Origin: an uncultured Lachnospiraceae bacterium
GTDB lineage: Bacteria > Bacillota > Clostridia > Lachnospirales > Lachnospiraceae
Reading direction: 5' to 3'
DNA length: 59,796 bases
Assembly (NCBI GenBank): GCA_910585255.1
Contig: CAJUEI010000004.1
Coordinates: forward strand, 1 to 59,796
Numbering within the stretch: position 1 is the stretch's first letter; each line of letters begins with the position of its first letter. A program made the position numbers and the translations under genes. The notes under the pieces were generated by a model. That model saw only the letters and a program-made list of their open reading frames with translations. It was not told the DNA's origin and ran no database searches. Below, piece by piece: positions 15,500 through 23,718 of this stretch.

Positions 15500-16673
15500 A
15501 TTTTTTCCCCCGCATATCCTTCCAATAATTTTTCTGTACCATAATCGAACAGCACACAATACTTGAAACAAGTATGGTACATAACAGATAAAACCACAGA
15601 TATAGATAAAGATAAGTATTTTTTAATAGAATACTATCTATAAACATAACCAATATTCCCGGAAATACTGCTTCAGCAGTAATCCCTGCTATCACTCCCA
15701 ATATCATTCTTCTTTTACTAAAACCATTTAGATTTGCAATAGCATACTTTCGTTTTAACTGCAGTATCCGGCTCTGTGACTCAACTGCTAAACCAACAAT
15801 AGAAATAAAAACAATATAGAATAAAAATAATTGATTTGTTTGTTTTAATTCCTTTCCCATACTTCCCCAGATATTTTTCTCCTGAAAGTAATAACCTTCT
15901 ATTCCATAAGGAATCAGATTAAGAGAGGAACAGATTTCCTCTATTTCATTTTTAATCACTCTAGCTGGTTTCTCTGAAATAATAATACCTGCTGCCTTAT
16001 CTAGATATAATTTTATCTGAAATGTATATTCCTCTTTTGTCTCTGGACTTCTGCTAAACTCTAAAGAAGGCATTACTATATACGAATTTAATCCTTTTAT
16101 TTTATCCCGCAGTAAAAAAGAACTATTCGAATTTAAAATACCTTTTACTTGTCCTTCTAACTGATGTCCCATATAGTGAAAAACAAAACGTTCTCCTACC
16201 TGCATAGAAGAATATTCGGATCCTACAAGCACAGGTATGATATCCTCCATCGAATCTATCTGATAATCCTCTTCAGAAAAAAGGGAACCTTCTGCTGCTT
16301 CTACTGCATTATATCGAAAAAACGTGTGATTTACCTGAATACTTTTTACTGATTCCGATGTCTTCTCAAGAAGAATTCCCTGCATATTGATATTTTCATA
16401 GGAAAAAGAATCATTCTGATTCAGCCATTTACAAAACTGTTTTAACCTTGATAAACTATCTTGTGTATGCATAAATTCTCTTTCTGCTTCATCCACATAA
16501 TTATCATAGATCTTATAATAATGAACCTCTGCATCTTTAAAATAAGTAAGATTTTCTATTGTCACCAGTTCAGTACCACAATCTATCAGTATAAATAAGG
16601 TAAGAATTCGTATAAACAAAAGAAAAATTACTTGTTTTCTTTTATTCCAAAACTGGATCGATAACCACATCAC
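15465..16673 (-). CDS. FtsX-like ABC transporter permease (large subunit)
   Basis: 402 residues. One N-terminal membrane segment (about 13-32) is followed by a large extracytoplasmic domain (about 35-270). Three C-terminal segments (about 282-300, 325-345, 355-375) complete the MacB/FtsX topology. The cytoplasmic loop between segments (QSRILQLKRKYAIANLNGFS) is the coupling helix of this family. It is 6 bp downstream of the other permease gene. The substrate is not evident; lantibiotic/peptide resistance or lipoprotein handling would be family precedents. Confidence 0.7.
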   Translation of the reverse strand: MMWLSIQFWNKRKQVIFLLFIRILTLFILIDCGTELVTIENLTYFKDAEVHYYKIYDNYVDEAEREFMHTQDSLSRLKQFCKWLNQNDSFSYENINMQGILLEKTSESVKSIQVNHTFFRYNAVEAAEGSLFSEEDYQIDSMEDIIPVLVGSEYSSMQVGERFVFHYMGHQLEGQVKGILNSNSSFLLRDKIKGLNSYIVMPSLEFSRSPETKEEYTFQIKLYLDKAAGIIISEKPARVIKNEIEEICSSLNLIPYGIEGYYFQEKNIWGSMGKELKQTNQLFLFYIVFISIVGLAVESQSRILQLKRKYAIANLNGFSKRRMILGVIAGITAEAVFPGILVMFIDSILLKNTYLYLYLWFYLLCTILVSSIVCCSIMVQKNYWKDMRGKKYGTYSSGTDRL

Positions 16674-16679
16674 GTTTCC

Positions 16680-17645
16680 TCATTTCCGATCTGTTTGTTT
16701 TTTTATAACCAAAAACAAATACGTCACAATCCACAACAAAAAAAACAACCATACACTAACTCCCAAGGGAAGCATGACTCTTTCTATTTCTGCCACTTTT
16801 ATCATAATAAAAATAGTCATCACAATCCCTAACAGATAAGGAATTATACTTTTTATAAATAAAATCCTTATTACTGCAAAAGAAGAATAACCCAATTCCC
16901 TCCGTATCCGAATCTCATTACTATGTAACTGAATCCATCTGTGCAATAAAATGAAACTATAACTCCAGCCAATTAAAATTACCATAGACGGAAATATCCA
17001 ATAATCTTTTTTTCTGTCAATCACTTCTAAAATACTAAGATTCTCCTGATCCAAAATTAAAATATCCTTCCAAATTTCTGCTTGTCCTAAATAAGAAAGA
17101 ACCTTCTCTTGATCCAGACCATCCAATATAAATGTATTCTGACAGTTCATATTTTCCGAATTCATCATAACCCATACCGCCTGATCCAATTTTGTATGAT
17201 AGTCTGTCCCTATTATTCCTATCACTTTATACTCGATTCCATTTATATCAATTATCGGATTCTCTTCCTCCAAATCCGCAGCAATATCTTTTCCAACTAC
17301 TGCCACTCGATTCCCTCTATCCGATTTGTCAAAAAACTGCCCCTTTAACATGGGCACAACTGGAATATTATCTTTAAAAATAATACTTTTATAATTTTTA
17401 TCCCAGGATAAATTATTATATAAAATACCATTCTCCGGCAGATACTCATAAAGTTTCTGAAAATCTAGTTTCTCCGCTGTCGTCCGAAAATATACTGCCT
17501 CATTCCCCATCATCTCATTGCTGATCTTCTCAATCAAAGAAATTTTATTATAATAATTCCAAATACTTAAAATAATCCAAAAGATCATTCCGCCTGTTAT
17601 TAATAATCCAACATCAATTACAATTCTTCTTTTCATTTTCCTCAC
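16680..17645 (-). CDS. FtsX/MacB-like ABC transporter permease (small subunit)
   Basis: 321 residues. The N-terminal membrane segment (about 10-28) precedes a MacB-like periplasmic core, seen in RVAVVGKDIAADLEEENP, DINGIEYKVIGIIGTDYH and LDQAVWVMM. Three membrane segments (about 218-235, 258-280, 292-312) follow. It pairs with the 402-residue permease and the ATPase downstream. ATG 17645 follows GTGAGGAAA. A hairpin sits directly in front of the ribosome site (17655-17681) and TATAAT-like sequences lie further upstream (near 17712-17725). Confidence 0.7.
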   Translation of the reverse strand: MRKMKRRIVIDVGLLITGGMIFWIILSIWNYYNKISLIEKISNEMMGNEAVYFRTTAEKLDFQKLYEYLPENGILYNNLSWDKNYKSIIFKDNIPVVPMLKGQFFDKSDRGNRVAVVGKDIAADLEEENPIIDINGIEYKVIGIIGTDYHTKLDQAVWVMMNSENMNCQNTFILDGLDQEKVLSYLGQAEIWKDILILDQENLSILEVIDRKKDYWIFPSMVILIGWSYSFILLHRWIQLHSNEIRIRRELGYSSFAVIRILFIKSIIPYLLGIVMTIFIMIKVAEIERVMLPLGVSVWLFFLLWIVTYLFLVIKKQTDRK

Positions 17646-17654
17646 TTAATTTAT

Positions 17655-17689
17655 CCTGCGAAAAATAATATTTTCCGCAGGAATTTTTT
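17655..17689 (+). terminator. Hairpin with T-run in front of the ABC operon
   Basis: CCTGCG (17655-17660) pairs with CGCAGG (17676-17681), followed by TTTTTT on the plus strand. No plus-strand gene ends here. On the minus strand it lies in the leader of the permease operon, so it may instead be a leader structure. Confidence 0.4.
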
Positions 17690-17826
17690 AATTTTCATCT
17701 GTTATTCTATATTATATATACCATCTATCAAGCCAATATCTCAATATCTATCTTATATCCATATCTTTAAATCTGGTATAAGAAGATTTTCCCTCTCTTT
17801 ATTTTATCATACTTTATAAAATTTTC

Positions 17827-17881
17827 CATATCAAAAGTGGCACATCTTTTTTAATTATAAAAATGTGCCACTTTTGATATG
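17827..17881 (-). terminator. Perfect 19-bp inverted repeat downstream of the DUF6774-like gene
   Basis: CATATCAAAAGTGGCACAT and ATGTGCCACTTTTGATATG pair without mismatch around a 17-nt A/T loop. It lies 5 bp after the stop codon of the small gene and is followed on the minus strand by TTTTATA. The stem is longer than an ordinary terminator needs, so it could also protect a 3' end. Confidence 0.6.
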
Positions 17882-17886
17882 TTCAT

Positions 17887-18051
17887 TTATTTATCTGTCT
17901 CTCTGTTCCTCTGGCAATTCAATACCACTTCCAGCATCTCCCCAAGTGCCTTTAAATTAACTGCCAGCATCTCCAATTCTTCCTGTTCCAACCCCTCCGA
18001 TACCGTACAGGCAATAGTAGAAAGAAAATAAAGATCCAAACAACTTCTCAT
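17887..18051 (-). CDS. DUF6774-like small protein
   Basis: 54 residues. It begins MRSCLDLYFLSTIACTVSEG and continues LEQEELEMLAVNLKALGEML. The Cys near the N-terminus, the IAC motif and two amphipathic helices resemble the DUF6774 family of tiny Firmicute proteins of unknown function. Start choice is firm: GAGGAGGGAG sits 4 nt before ATG 18051. It lies between a terminator of the upstream unit and its own long hairpin, so it looks like an independent transcription unit. Confidence 0.65.
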   Translation of the reverse strand: MRSCLDLYFLSTIACTVSEGLEQEELEMLAVNLKALGEMLEVVLNCQRNRETDK

Positions 18052-18112
18052 AGACTCCCTCCTCTCTTCTTTCTATCATATGTAGAACCAAATCAAATAT
18101 GTTTTTCCCTAT

Positions 18113-18151
18113 TTAAAAAATTCCGCATAAGCCCTACCCTTATGCGGAATT
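18113..18151 (-). terminator. Terminator of the NfeD/SPFH unit
   Basis: AATTCCGCATAAG (18119-18131) pairs perfectly with CTTATGCGGAATT (18139-18151) around a 7-nt loop, with TTTTTT following on the minus strand. It ends the transcript of the SPFH gene and the 29-residue gene. Confidence 0.9.
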
Positions 18152-18263
18152 CTGTCCAGTCTCTACATCTACATCTAAAATTTTTTATTCAATACTCAAG
18201 CCTCTTTCTTCTTCCAATTCATGTTTCATCTTATCAGCAATCCCCTCTTTTCCTCACATTATC

Positions 18264-18353
18264 CTATCTATTTTTGCTTTTCCTAATAATCAAAATTACA
18301 GCTAATACAACTACTATCAGAACAAAAGCAATCAGCAGAAACATTCTTGCCAT
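18264..18353 (-). CDS. 29-residue single-pass membrane peptide
   Basis: Starts MARMFLLIAFVLIVVVLAVI and ends with a basic tail (RKSKNR). GTGAGG precedes ATG 18353 by 7 nt, and the gene begins 20 bp after the SPFH stop, before the shared terminator. One hydrophobic helix with a positive C-terminus suggests a small membrane partner of the SPFH/NfeD complex. No database family is known to me. Confidence 0.5.
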   Translation of the reverse strand: MARMFLLIAFVLIVVVLAVILIIRKSKNR

Positions 18354-18372
18354 ACTATTTCCTCACTTTGGA

Positions 18373-19320
18373 TTAATTATCTTTTACAGCCTCCGTAACT
18401 GCCTTTACCATTCCAGCCAGTCCCTGTATCTCGGAAGGTATAATAATCTTAGTAGCCTTTCCGTCTGCAGCCTTAGCAAATGCTTCCAAACTCTTAATCT
18501 GTAAGACAGCCTGATCCGGAGCCACTTCTTTAATATAAGCAATACCTTCTGCATTTGCCTTCTGTACCGCACGAATCGCTTCAGCCTGACCTTCAGCCTC
18601 ACGAATCGTTGCCTCTTTCTTTGCCTCTGCACGAAGAATCGCTGCCTCTTTCTCTGCTTCAGCCTCCAAAATTGCTGACTCTTTCTTACCTTCTGCTACA
18701 AGAACGGTAGACTTCTTCTCTCCTTCTGCACGAAGGATACTTTCTCGTCTTTCCCGCTCTGCCTTCATCTGCTTCTCCATAGCATCCTGAATTGCAGCCG
18801 GAGGAATAATATTCTTAAGTTCCACACGATTTACCTTAATCCCCCAAGGGTCGGTTGCTACATCCAGTGAAGAACGCATCTTTGCATTAATAATCTCTCT
18901 TGAAGTCAAAGTCTGATCCAATTCCAATTCACCGATAATATTTCTTAATGTAGTAGCAGTCAGATTCTCAATTGCCATAATTGGATTTTCTACTCCATAA
19001 GCAAATAACTTTGAATCTGTAATCTGGAAAAATACAACTGTATCAATCCGCATGGTAACATTATCCTTTGTAATAACCGGCTGTGGTGCAAAATCTACTA
19101 CCTGTTCCTTTAAAATTACTTTCTTCGCTACACGGTCGATAAAAGGCAGCTTAAAATGTAAGCCAACCGACCAAGTATCCTGATACCCGCCCAATCGTTC
19201 AATAACATATGCCTGTGCCTGCGGTACAATCTTAATACAGGAACTGATTACTAATAACAGCAATACAATAAACAGAATGAGTACAATTGAACCTACACTG
19301 ATCCCTGTCATAACCAACAT
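18373..19320 (-). CDS. SPFH/stomatin-like membrane scaffold protein (QmcA/paraslipin type)
   Basis: 315 residues. A single N-terminal membrane segment (about 7-28) is followed by the SPFH/Band-7 domain, seen in VPQAQAYVIERLGGYQDTW, the stretch from VKKVILKEQVVDF-like strands to DPWGIKVNRVELKNI, and PPAAIQDAMEKQMKAERERR. A long Ala/Glu-rich coiled coil (about 185-270, with repeated AEGKKE/AEAEKE heptads) follows. These proteins organise membrane microdomains and partner with NfeD proteins, whose gene lies immediately upstream. Confidence 0.9.
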   Translation of the reverse strand: MLVMTGISVGSIVLILFIVLLLLVISSCIKIVPQAQAYVIERLGGYQDTWSVGLHFKLPFIDRVAKKVILKEQVVDFAPQPVITKDNVTMRIDTVVFFQITDSKLFAYGVENPIMAIENLTATTLRNIIGELELDQTLTSREIINAKMRSSLDVATDPWGIKVNRVELKNIIPPAAIQDAMEKQMKAERERRESILRAEGEKKSTVLVAEGKKESAILEAEAEKEAAILRAEAKKEATIREAEGQAEAIRAVQKANAEGIAYIKEVAPDQAVLQIKSLEAFAKAADGKATKIIIPSEIQGLAGMVKAVTEAVKDN

Positions 19321-19446
19321 TACCTTTTCCTCTCTTTCCTCCGTACTGTATACGGAACATATTCATTGTTTTTTATTCAATCAGATTATAACAATCTGAC
19401 AATCACAGTATATCATATTTCTTTAAAAAAGTACATCTGTTTTTCT

Positions 19447-19908
19447 TTACTTCTTATTCTCTTCCGGTTTCCATGGTGTCATTACCTTTCTTACTACCAA
19501 TTTTACCCCACGCACTTCTAAAATCTCTACATCTTCTCCCTCTTCAATAATAATTTTATCATCTGAAGAAATTGCACTCCATTCCTGTCCGTTTACCACT
19601 GCAGATCCAAATCCCTCTCTATTATTTAAACAAGAGGTCGTCTGTGCAATCTGTCCCACCAGACTTTCTGCATTGGTTTTTACCCTGCCTTTATTCAGAT
19701 ATTTCCGTGCAACGGGTCTTGTAAAAAACAACATCAGTAAAGAAACTACTACAAATACAAAAAACTGTCCCCAAAAACCGGCTCCGACAAATCCGGTCAG
19801 ATAAGCTACAAAACCACCAATCGCAAACCAAATCGTAGTCAAATTTAATGTTGCTACTTCTACTATTACAAGAATAATACAAATTACTAACCACATAATA
19901 CCATACAT
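19447..19908 (-). CDS. NfeD-like membrane protein
   Basis: 153 residues from ATG 19908; the preceding in-frame ATG at 19914 is only 1 nt from GGAGG, so the downstream Met is better spaced. Three or four membrane helices occupy about 4-80, and the C-terminal OB-fold is typical of NfeD (GRVKTNAESLVGQIAQT, GFGSAVVNGQEWSAISSD, EEGEDVEILEVRGVKLVV). It partners with SPFH proteins; the next gene encodes one. Confidence 0.88.
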   Translation of the reverse strand: MYGIMWLVICIILVIVEVATLNLTTIWFAIGGFVAYLTGFVGAGFWGQFFVFVVVSLLMLFFTRPVARKYLNKGRVKTNAESLVGQIAQTTSCLNNREGFGSAVVNGQEWSAISSDDKIIIEEGEDVEILEVRGVKLVVRKVMTPWKPEENKK

Positions 19909-19937
19909 ACTCATGCCTCCTTTCCTATCACCTTATC

Positions 19938-21200
19938 CTATACCATTCTTTTGACTTCTTCTAACTCCTCCTTTGTACATTCTTCTTTTCCATAACGTGC
20001 TTTCTCATAAAGGGCTATTAATCTCTCCCTTTCTTTTGGATCCATAATTGGATGCTCCAGCACAGTTTCTATTTCAGCAGGTGTCAGAGATTCGGATAAA
20101 ACCTGATCCTTTCCCTTCCTCCTTTTTACTGACTTTTTATATTGACGGCGGATTCTTTTATTATAACCGCCCAACTCTTCCTGCGGTTCTTTCTTTCTTC
20201 GAAATATCGGCACACTCTCTGTTATCGTAACCACATCCGTTTTCTTCTGTTCCTTTTCGGAAGATAATGGTATGGCATAAAACCGCTTATAGATCTGATA
20301 CAGCCCAAATCCAATTCCAAATAAGATTACCGCAATTAAAAATACCGCAGTAGCAATCTCCATTAAATACTGCAGAAATACTGCCAGTTTTGATGGAACA
20401 TTTTCTTCTATCGGAAACTCATATCCTCCTAAATTCCCGTCCTCCCTAAAATCCAGATAGGGCTCCTGATCGATCTCCTCTCTTAAAATCAAAGAAAACA
20501 GCCAGCGTAAAATCGATAATAAGACTGCTCCAAACTGTTCTATCAGCGATTCTGGATAAATCTGCGGTGCCAGCAACATTCCCCCAAACATTACTATTGT
20601 AAAAAAACAGAGCAGCGTGCGATTAACTCCTTTTATCTGCCGAACAGGAAAATTTGCCGTATCCCGATTTAAGTTAATAAACTTTTCTGTATTTTCCAAA
20701 TTTTTGCTTATCATATAAAAAATAAGAAAAATAATAAGTTCATAAAAGCACTGTCTCATCAGTATCGTTTTTTCAATATAAGATGCCAATGCATATACTA
20801 TAAAAAGAATCGAAAGCAGCAATAAATGCGGACACTCCTGATGCCGATAAGATTCTGTAATTCGAAAGCGAATTGAATTCCCTATTATAATAATCAGACA
20901 AATTGAAATTGCTGCACTCTCTCCAATTGTACGGGGAAAAAAGAATAGTATTCCTCCTGCACAGCCAATATGAAGCAATGCAAATAAAAATAAATTTTCC
21001 ACATACATCCGAACAAAAGAATACAAAAGCAGCGGCAGTAATAAAATCCCCATCCGCAGATATAGTGCTGCATCTTCTGTCCTTCCAATTCCAGCAATCA
21101 AACATGCTGTACTGTGATAGAGAGTAAACTGAACCAAAACTTGAAAAATACGAATGATCTGCTCTGTTTTTGTATAACGAACGGTTTTTTCTCTATCCAT
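19938..21200 (-). CDS. Membrane protein with C-terminal DUF4129-like region
   Basis: 420 residues from ATG 21200 (GGGAGGTG 3 nt upstream; it overlaps the DUF58 gene stop by 8 bp). Eight or so hydrophobic segments in two blocks (about 15-215 and 280-305) flank a short acidic loop. A basic linker (KRIRRQYKKSVKRRKGK) leads to the DUF4129-like tail (PIMDPKERERLIALYEKARY). In related operons this slot holds a transglutaminase with the same tail; here no transglutaminase Cys-His-Asp domain is visible. It is the last gene of the MoxR-DUF58 operon. Confidence 0.65.
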   Translation of the reverse strand: MDREKTVRYTKTEQIIRIFQVLVQFTLYHSTACLIAGIGRTEDAALYLRMGILLLPLLLYSFVRMYVENLFLFALLHIGCAGGILFFFPRTIGESAAISICLIIIIGNSIRFRITESYRHQECPHLLLLSILFIVYALASYIEKTILMRQCFYELIIFLIFYMISKNLENTEKFINLNRDTANFPVRQIKGVNRTLLCFFTIVMFGGMLLAPQIYPESLIEQFGAVLLSILRWLFSLILREEIDQEPYLDFREDGNLGGYEFPIEENVPSKLAVFLQYLMEIATAVFLIAVILFGIGFGLYQIYKRFYAIPLSSEKEQKKTDVVTITESVPIFRRKKEPQEELGGYNKRIRRQYKKSVKRRKGKDQVLSESLTPAEIETVLEHPIMDPKERERLIALYEKARYGKEECTKEELEEVKRMV

Positions 21201-22320
21201 CCCCCACCTCCCAGCGATAGTGCTCTGCAAACGGACAGTCTGTCAGTCTCTCTTCCATATCGGAATACAGCGGCAAAATCCACATAGAACCTTTGCTCTT
21301 CTTACATATTTGATTAAATTCCTGCTGTACCCGTTCTCTCTGAGAAGTAGAAACCAAGATATACAAAGTATCTTTCCTCTGTTTCGCTGTCTGTTCTTTT
21401 AGCAGTTCTCCATACTCCCGACATTCCTGTGATAAATCCAGTCTTGCCAGCCATTCCCGAATCACCATCAGATGCCCGCTGCCTGAACCGCTTACCATAT
21501 GCAGTTCTTTTTTTGTCTCAATATCCCTTCCATTGCTTAATAATCCCACTGGAATTCCCTGCAAAAGAAACCATTCGGCAAGGCTGTTTACAATGCGTAT
21601 ACTTTCTTCTTTTAGGCTTTCATACTCCAGCATTGCCTCTGTCTCTAAATTTAACAAGAAAAATACCTCCTGTCTTGCCGTATAGTCATGCATATTTACC
21701 TTTAATTCTCCTGTCTTTGCCGATGCTTTCCAGTTGACATCTTTCATCCTGTCAAATGGCTGATAATCCCGAATTCCCCGAAATTCAAATGGATCTTCAT
21801 AGGCATATCTGCGGGTCAGCAACGTTCCCATAATCCTTCGATAGGGAATCCATAACTGCTTGGTATTCACACCTTTGGGATAGACTAAAAGATTGGTATG
21901 TACCGGCTTTACTCCAACCAAAGTTGCTGTCATAAATAAATCTGTAGAAACCAAATCCATCTGATCGATCGAATAATATCCTCTCTTCGTTCCACGAAAC
22001 GGAATGGTTCTGGTTATCTTCTGATATAACATAATCGAAAAAATATCATTTTTATAACACTTATCTGAAATAGAAATATTTCCTTCTTCTTCAAACTGCA
22101 GACTTCTGTCAATCTCAAATTTTACCCGAACCATAGGCAGCGGCAACAGCTTTGCATTGACAATGGTCTCCTGAAGCTGTCCTAACTCTCCTTCTGTAAT
22201 AGCAGATTCCGTAAATGTTACATCTGCACTTAAATTTTTCCCCCAAAAATACTCATACAGCCAGCTCTGCAGCAGATATAAAACCCCTGCACATAATCCT
22301 GTAAATAACAATATCACCAT
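21193..22320 (-). CDS. DUF58 domain protein
   Basis: 375 residues. Two short N-terminal hydrophobic segments precede a beta domain, then the DUF58 signature FRGIRDYQPFDRMKDVNWKA followed by SAKTGELKV. The rest resembles a von Willebrand A fold (EVFFLLNLETEAM). MoxR ATPases act with DUF58 proteins in a chaperone-like or envelope-assembly role that is not defined in detail. It is 3 bp after moxR and overlaps the following gene. Confidence 0.85.
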   Translation of the reverse strand: MVILLFTGLCAGVLYLLQSWLYEYFWGKNLSADVTFTESAITEGELGQLQETIVNAKLLPLPMVRVKFEIDRSLQFEEEGNISISDKCYKNDIFSIMLYQKITRTIPFRGTKRGYYSIDQMDLVSTDLFMTATLVGVKPVHTNLLVYPKGVNTKQLWIPYRRIMGTLLTRRYAYEDPFEFRGIRDYQPFDRMKDVNWKASAKTGELKVNMHDYTARQEVFFLLNLETEAMLEYESLKEESIRIVNSLAEWFLLQGIPVGLLSNGRDIETKKELHMVSGSGSGHLMVIREWLARLDLSQECREYGELLKEQTAKQRKDTLYILVSTSQRERVQQEFNQICKKSKGSMWILPLYSDMEERLTDCPFAEHYRWEVGDG

Positions 22321-22323
22321 ATC

Positions 22324-23271
22324 CTATCGCTTCCATTCCTCTGTTGGTACCGAAACAGCAGATAAAATCTGTTTTATCACAGCTTTGCTTCCTCCACTCA
22401 TTCCTCCCTGCAGAATAATCCGATGAGCCAATACCGGAACTGCTAATATCTGAATATCTTCCGGTATCACATATTCCCTTCCCTGAATCAATGCATATGC
22501 CTGCACTGCTCTTACAAAGGCAAGAGTTCCTCTAGGACTAACCCCCAATGCAGCCGACTTTAAGGTTCTGCTCTCTTCTACAATCCGAACCAGGTAATCC
22601 AACAAAACGGGATGGATATAAATTTCCTTATATGCTTTCTGCAGATCTAATAAATCTGCCTTTTTTATCACCGGCTTTATCTCGGCAAGCGGATTATTCC
22701 GAATAAATCGATTTACAATCTGCATCTCCTCTTCTCTTTGAGGAAGTCCCATAGAAATCTGCATTAGAAAACGATCTAACTGTGCTTCTGGAAGGGGAAA
22801 TGTACCGGCTGTCTCTACCGGATTTTGTGTTGCAATTACAAAGAAAGGCTGTTTTAAAATTCGGGTTTCTCCGTCTACTGTAATCTGTTTCTCCTCCATA
22901 CACTCTAATAAACTAGACTGTGTTCGTGGAGTGGCACGATTTATTTCATCTGCAAGAAGAATATTGCAAAAAACAGGTCCTTTCCGAAAAACAAATGCCC
23001 CTTCCTTTTGATTATAATAATTTAATCCAGTAATATCAGAGGGAAGCAGATCAGGTGTAAACTGTATCCGTGAAAATTCTGCATCAATTGATTTTGCCAA
23101 AGTCTTTGCCATTACTGTTTTTCCGGTTCCTGGTATATCCTCTAACAGAACATGCCCTTCTGCAATTAATGCCGTCAAAATTTTATCAATTATTTCCGAT
23201 TTTCCGACTATTACCTGTTCAATATTATTTTTTATAGCAGCTAATTTTTCTTTGTATAGGTCTAGATCCAT
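22324..23271 (-). CDS. MoxR family AAA+ ATPase
   Basis: 315 residues. Walker A is EDIPGTGKT (44-52), followed by AKTLAKSIDAEFSRIQFTPDL. Walker B is ILLADEINRATPRTQSSLLE, sensor 1 FVIATQNPVETAGTFPLPEA, and the lid LGVSPRGTLAFVRAVQAYA. It is the first gene of the moxR-DUF58-DUF4129 operon. Upstream lie a TATACT-like -10 (near 23380), a strongly AT-rich tract, and a DnaA-box cluster, so its transcription could respond to DnaA. Confidence 0.92.
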   Translation of the reverse strand: MDLDLYKEKLAAIKNNIEQVIVGKSEIIDKILTALIAEGHVLLEDIPGTGKTVMAKTLAKSIDAEFSRIQFTPDLLPSDITGLNYYNQKEGAFVFRKGPVFCNILLADEINRATPRTQSSLLECMEEKQITVDGETRILKQPFFVIATQNPVETAGTFPLPEAQLDRFLMQISMGLPQREEEMQIVNRFIRNNPLAEIKPVIKKADLLDLQKAYKEIYIHPVLLDYLVRIVEESRTLKSAALGVSPRGTLAFVRAVQAYALIQGREYVIPEDIQILAVPVLAHRIILQGGMSGGSKAVIKQILSAVSVPTEEWKR

Positions 23272-23522
23272 TCTTTCTCACTTCCCTTTTTTTATTTTTA
23301 TATTTATTTCTGTCTTTGCCTTTACCTTTAATTTTATTCTTATAATTTCTCTTATTACGCTTTTATCCTATAATCCTAGTATAGCATATTTTTTTTGGTT
23401 TTTTTGAATTTGTCATAAGTAAAAGTATTTTTGTAATAAAATCAAATTTCTTCTTTTTTCGTCATAATATTCCTAAATTTTCCAAATATCTCTGATGTTC
23501 TCCCTATAAACATCATATTTTA

Positions 23523-23594
23523 AGTGGATATGTGGAAAATTATGTGGATAAACAAACTGACTTATCCACAATATGTTGAAAACCTTGTGGATAA
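23523..23594. promoter_or_regulatory. DnaA-box cluster (three perfect boxes, two degenerate)
   Basis: Perfect TTATCCACA boxes lie at 23543-23551 (minus), 23562-23570 (plus) and 23586-23594 (minus). TGTGGAAAA (23531-23539) matches 8 of 9 and AGTGGATAT (23523-23531) 7 of 9 positions. Very AT-rich sequence flanks them, notably 23280-23520. This resembles one arm of an origin or a DnaA-titration/regulatory site upstream of moxR. No dnaA gene is present, and neighbouring genes on both sides run the same way, which argues against a working oriC here. Confidence 0.7.
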
Positions 23595-23634
23595 GTCTAT
23601 ATTTTTCTAAAATATACCTCTATTCTGTTTATAG

Positions 23635-23666
23635 AAAAAACAGAGTAAACATATACTCTGTTTTTT
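23635..23666. terminator. Bidirectional terminator after the chemoreceptor gene
   Basis: AAAAAACAGAGTA (23635-23647) pairs with TACTCTGTTTTTT (23654-23666) around a 6-nt loop. It ends the chemoreceptor transcript on the minus strand and separates it from the DnaA-box region. Confidence 0.85.
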
Positions 23667-23718
23667 CTGAAAATAATAGATTTTATTCTATAAAAGAAAT
23701 CTCTTCTCTCTTTAAATT

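Noticed and set aside
23523..23594. Calling the DnaA-box cluster the chromosomal origin
   Set aside because: No dnaA or dnaN nearby and no change in gene direction around it; reported only as an origin-like or regulatory cluster.
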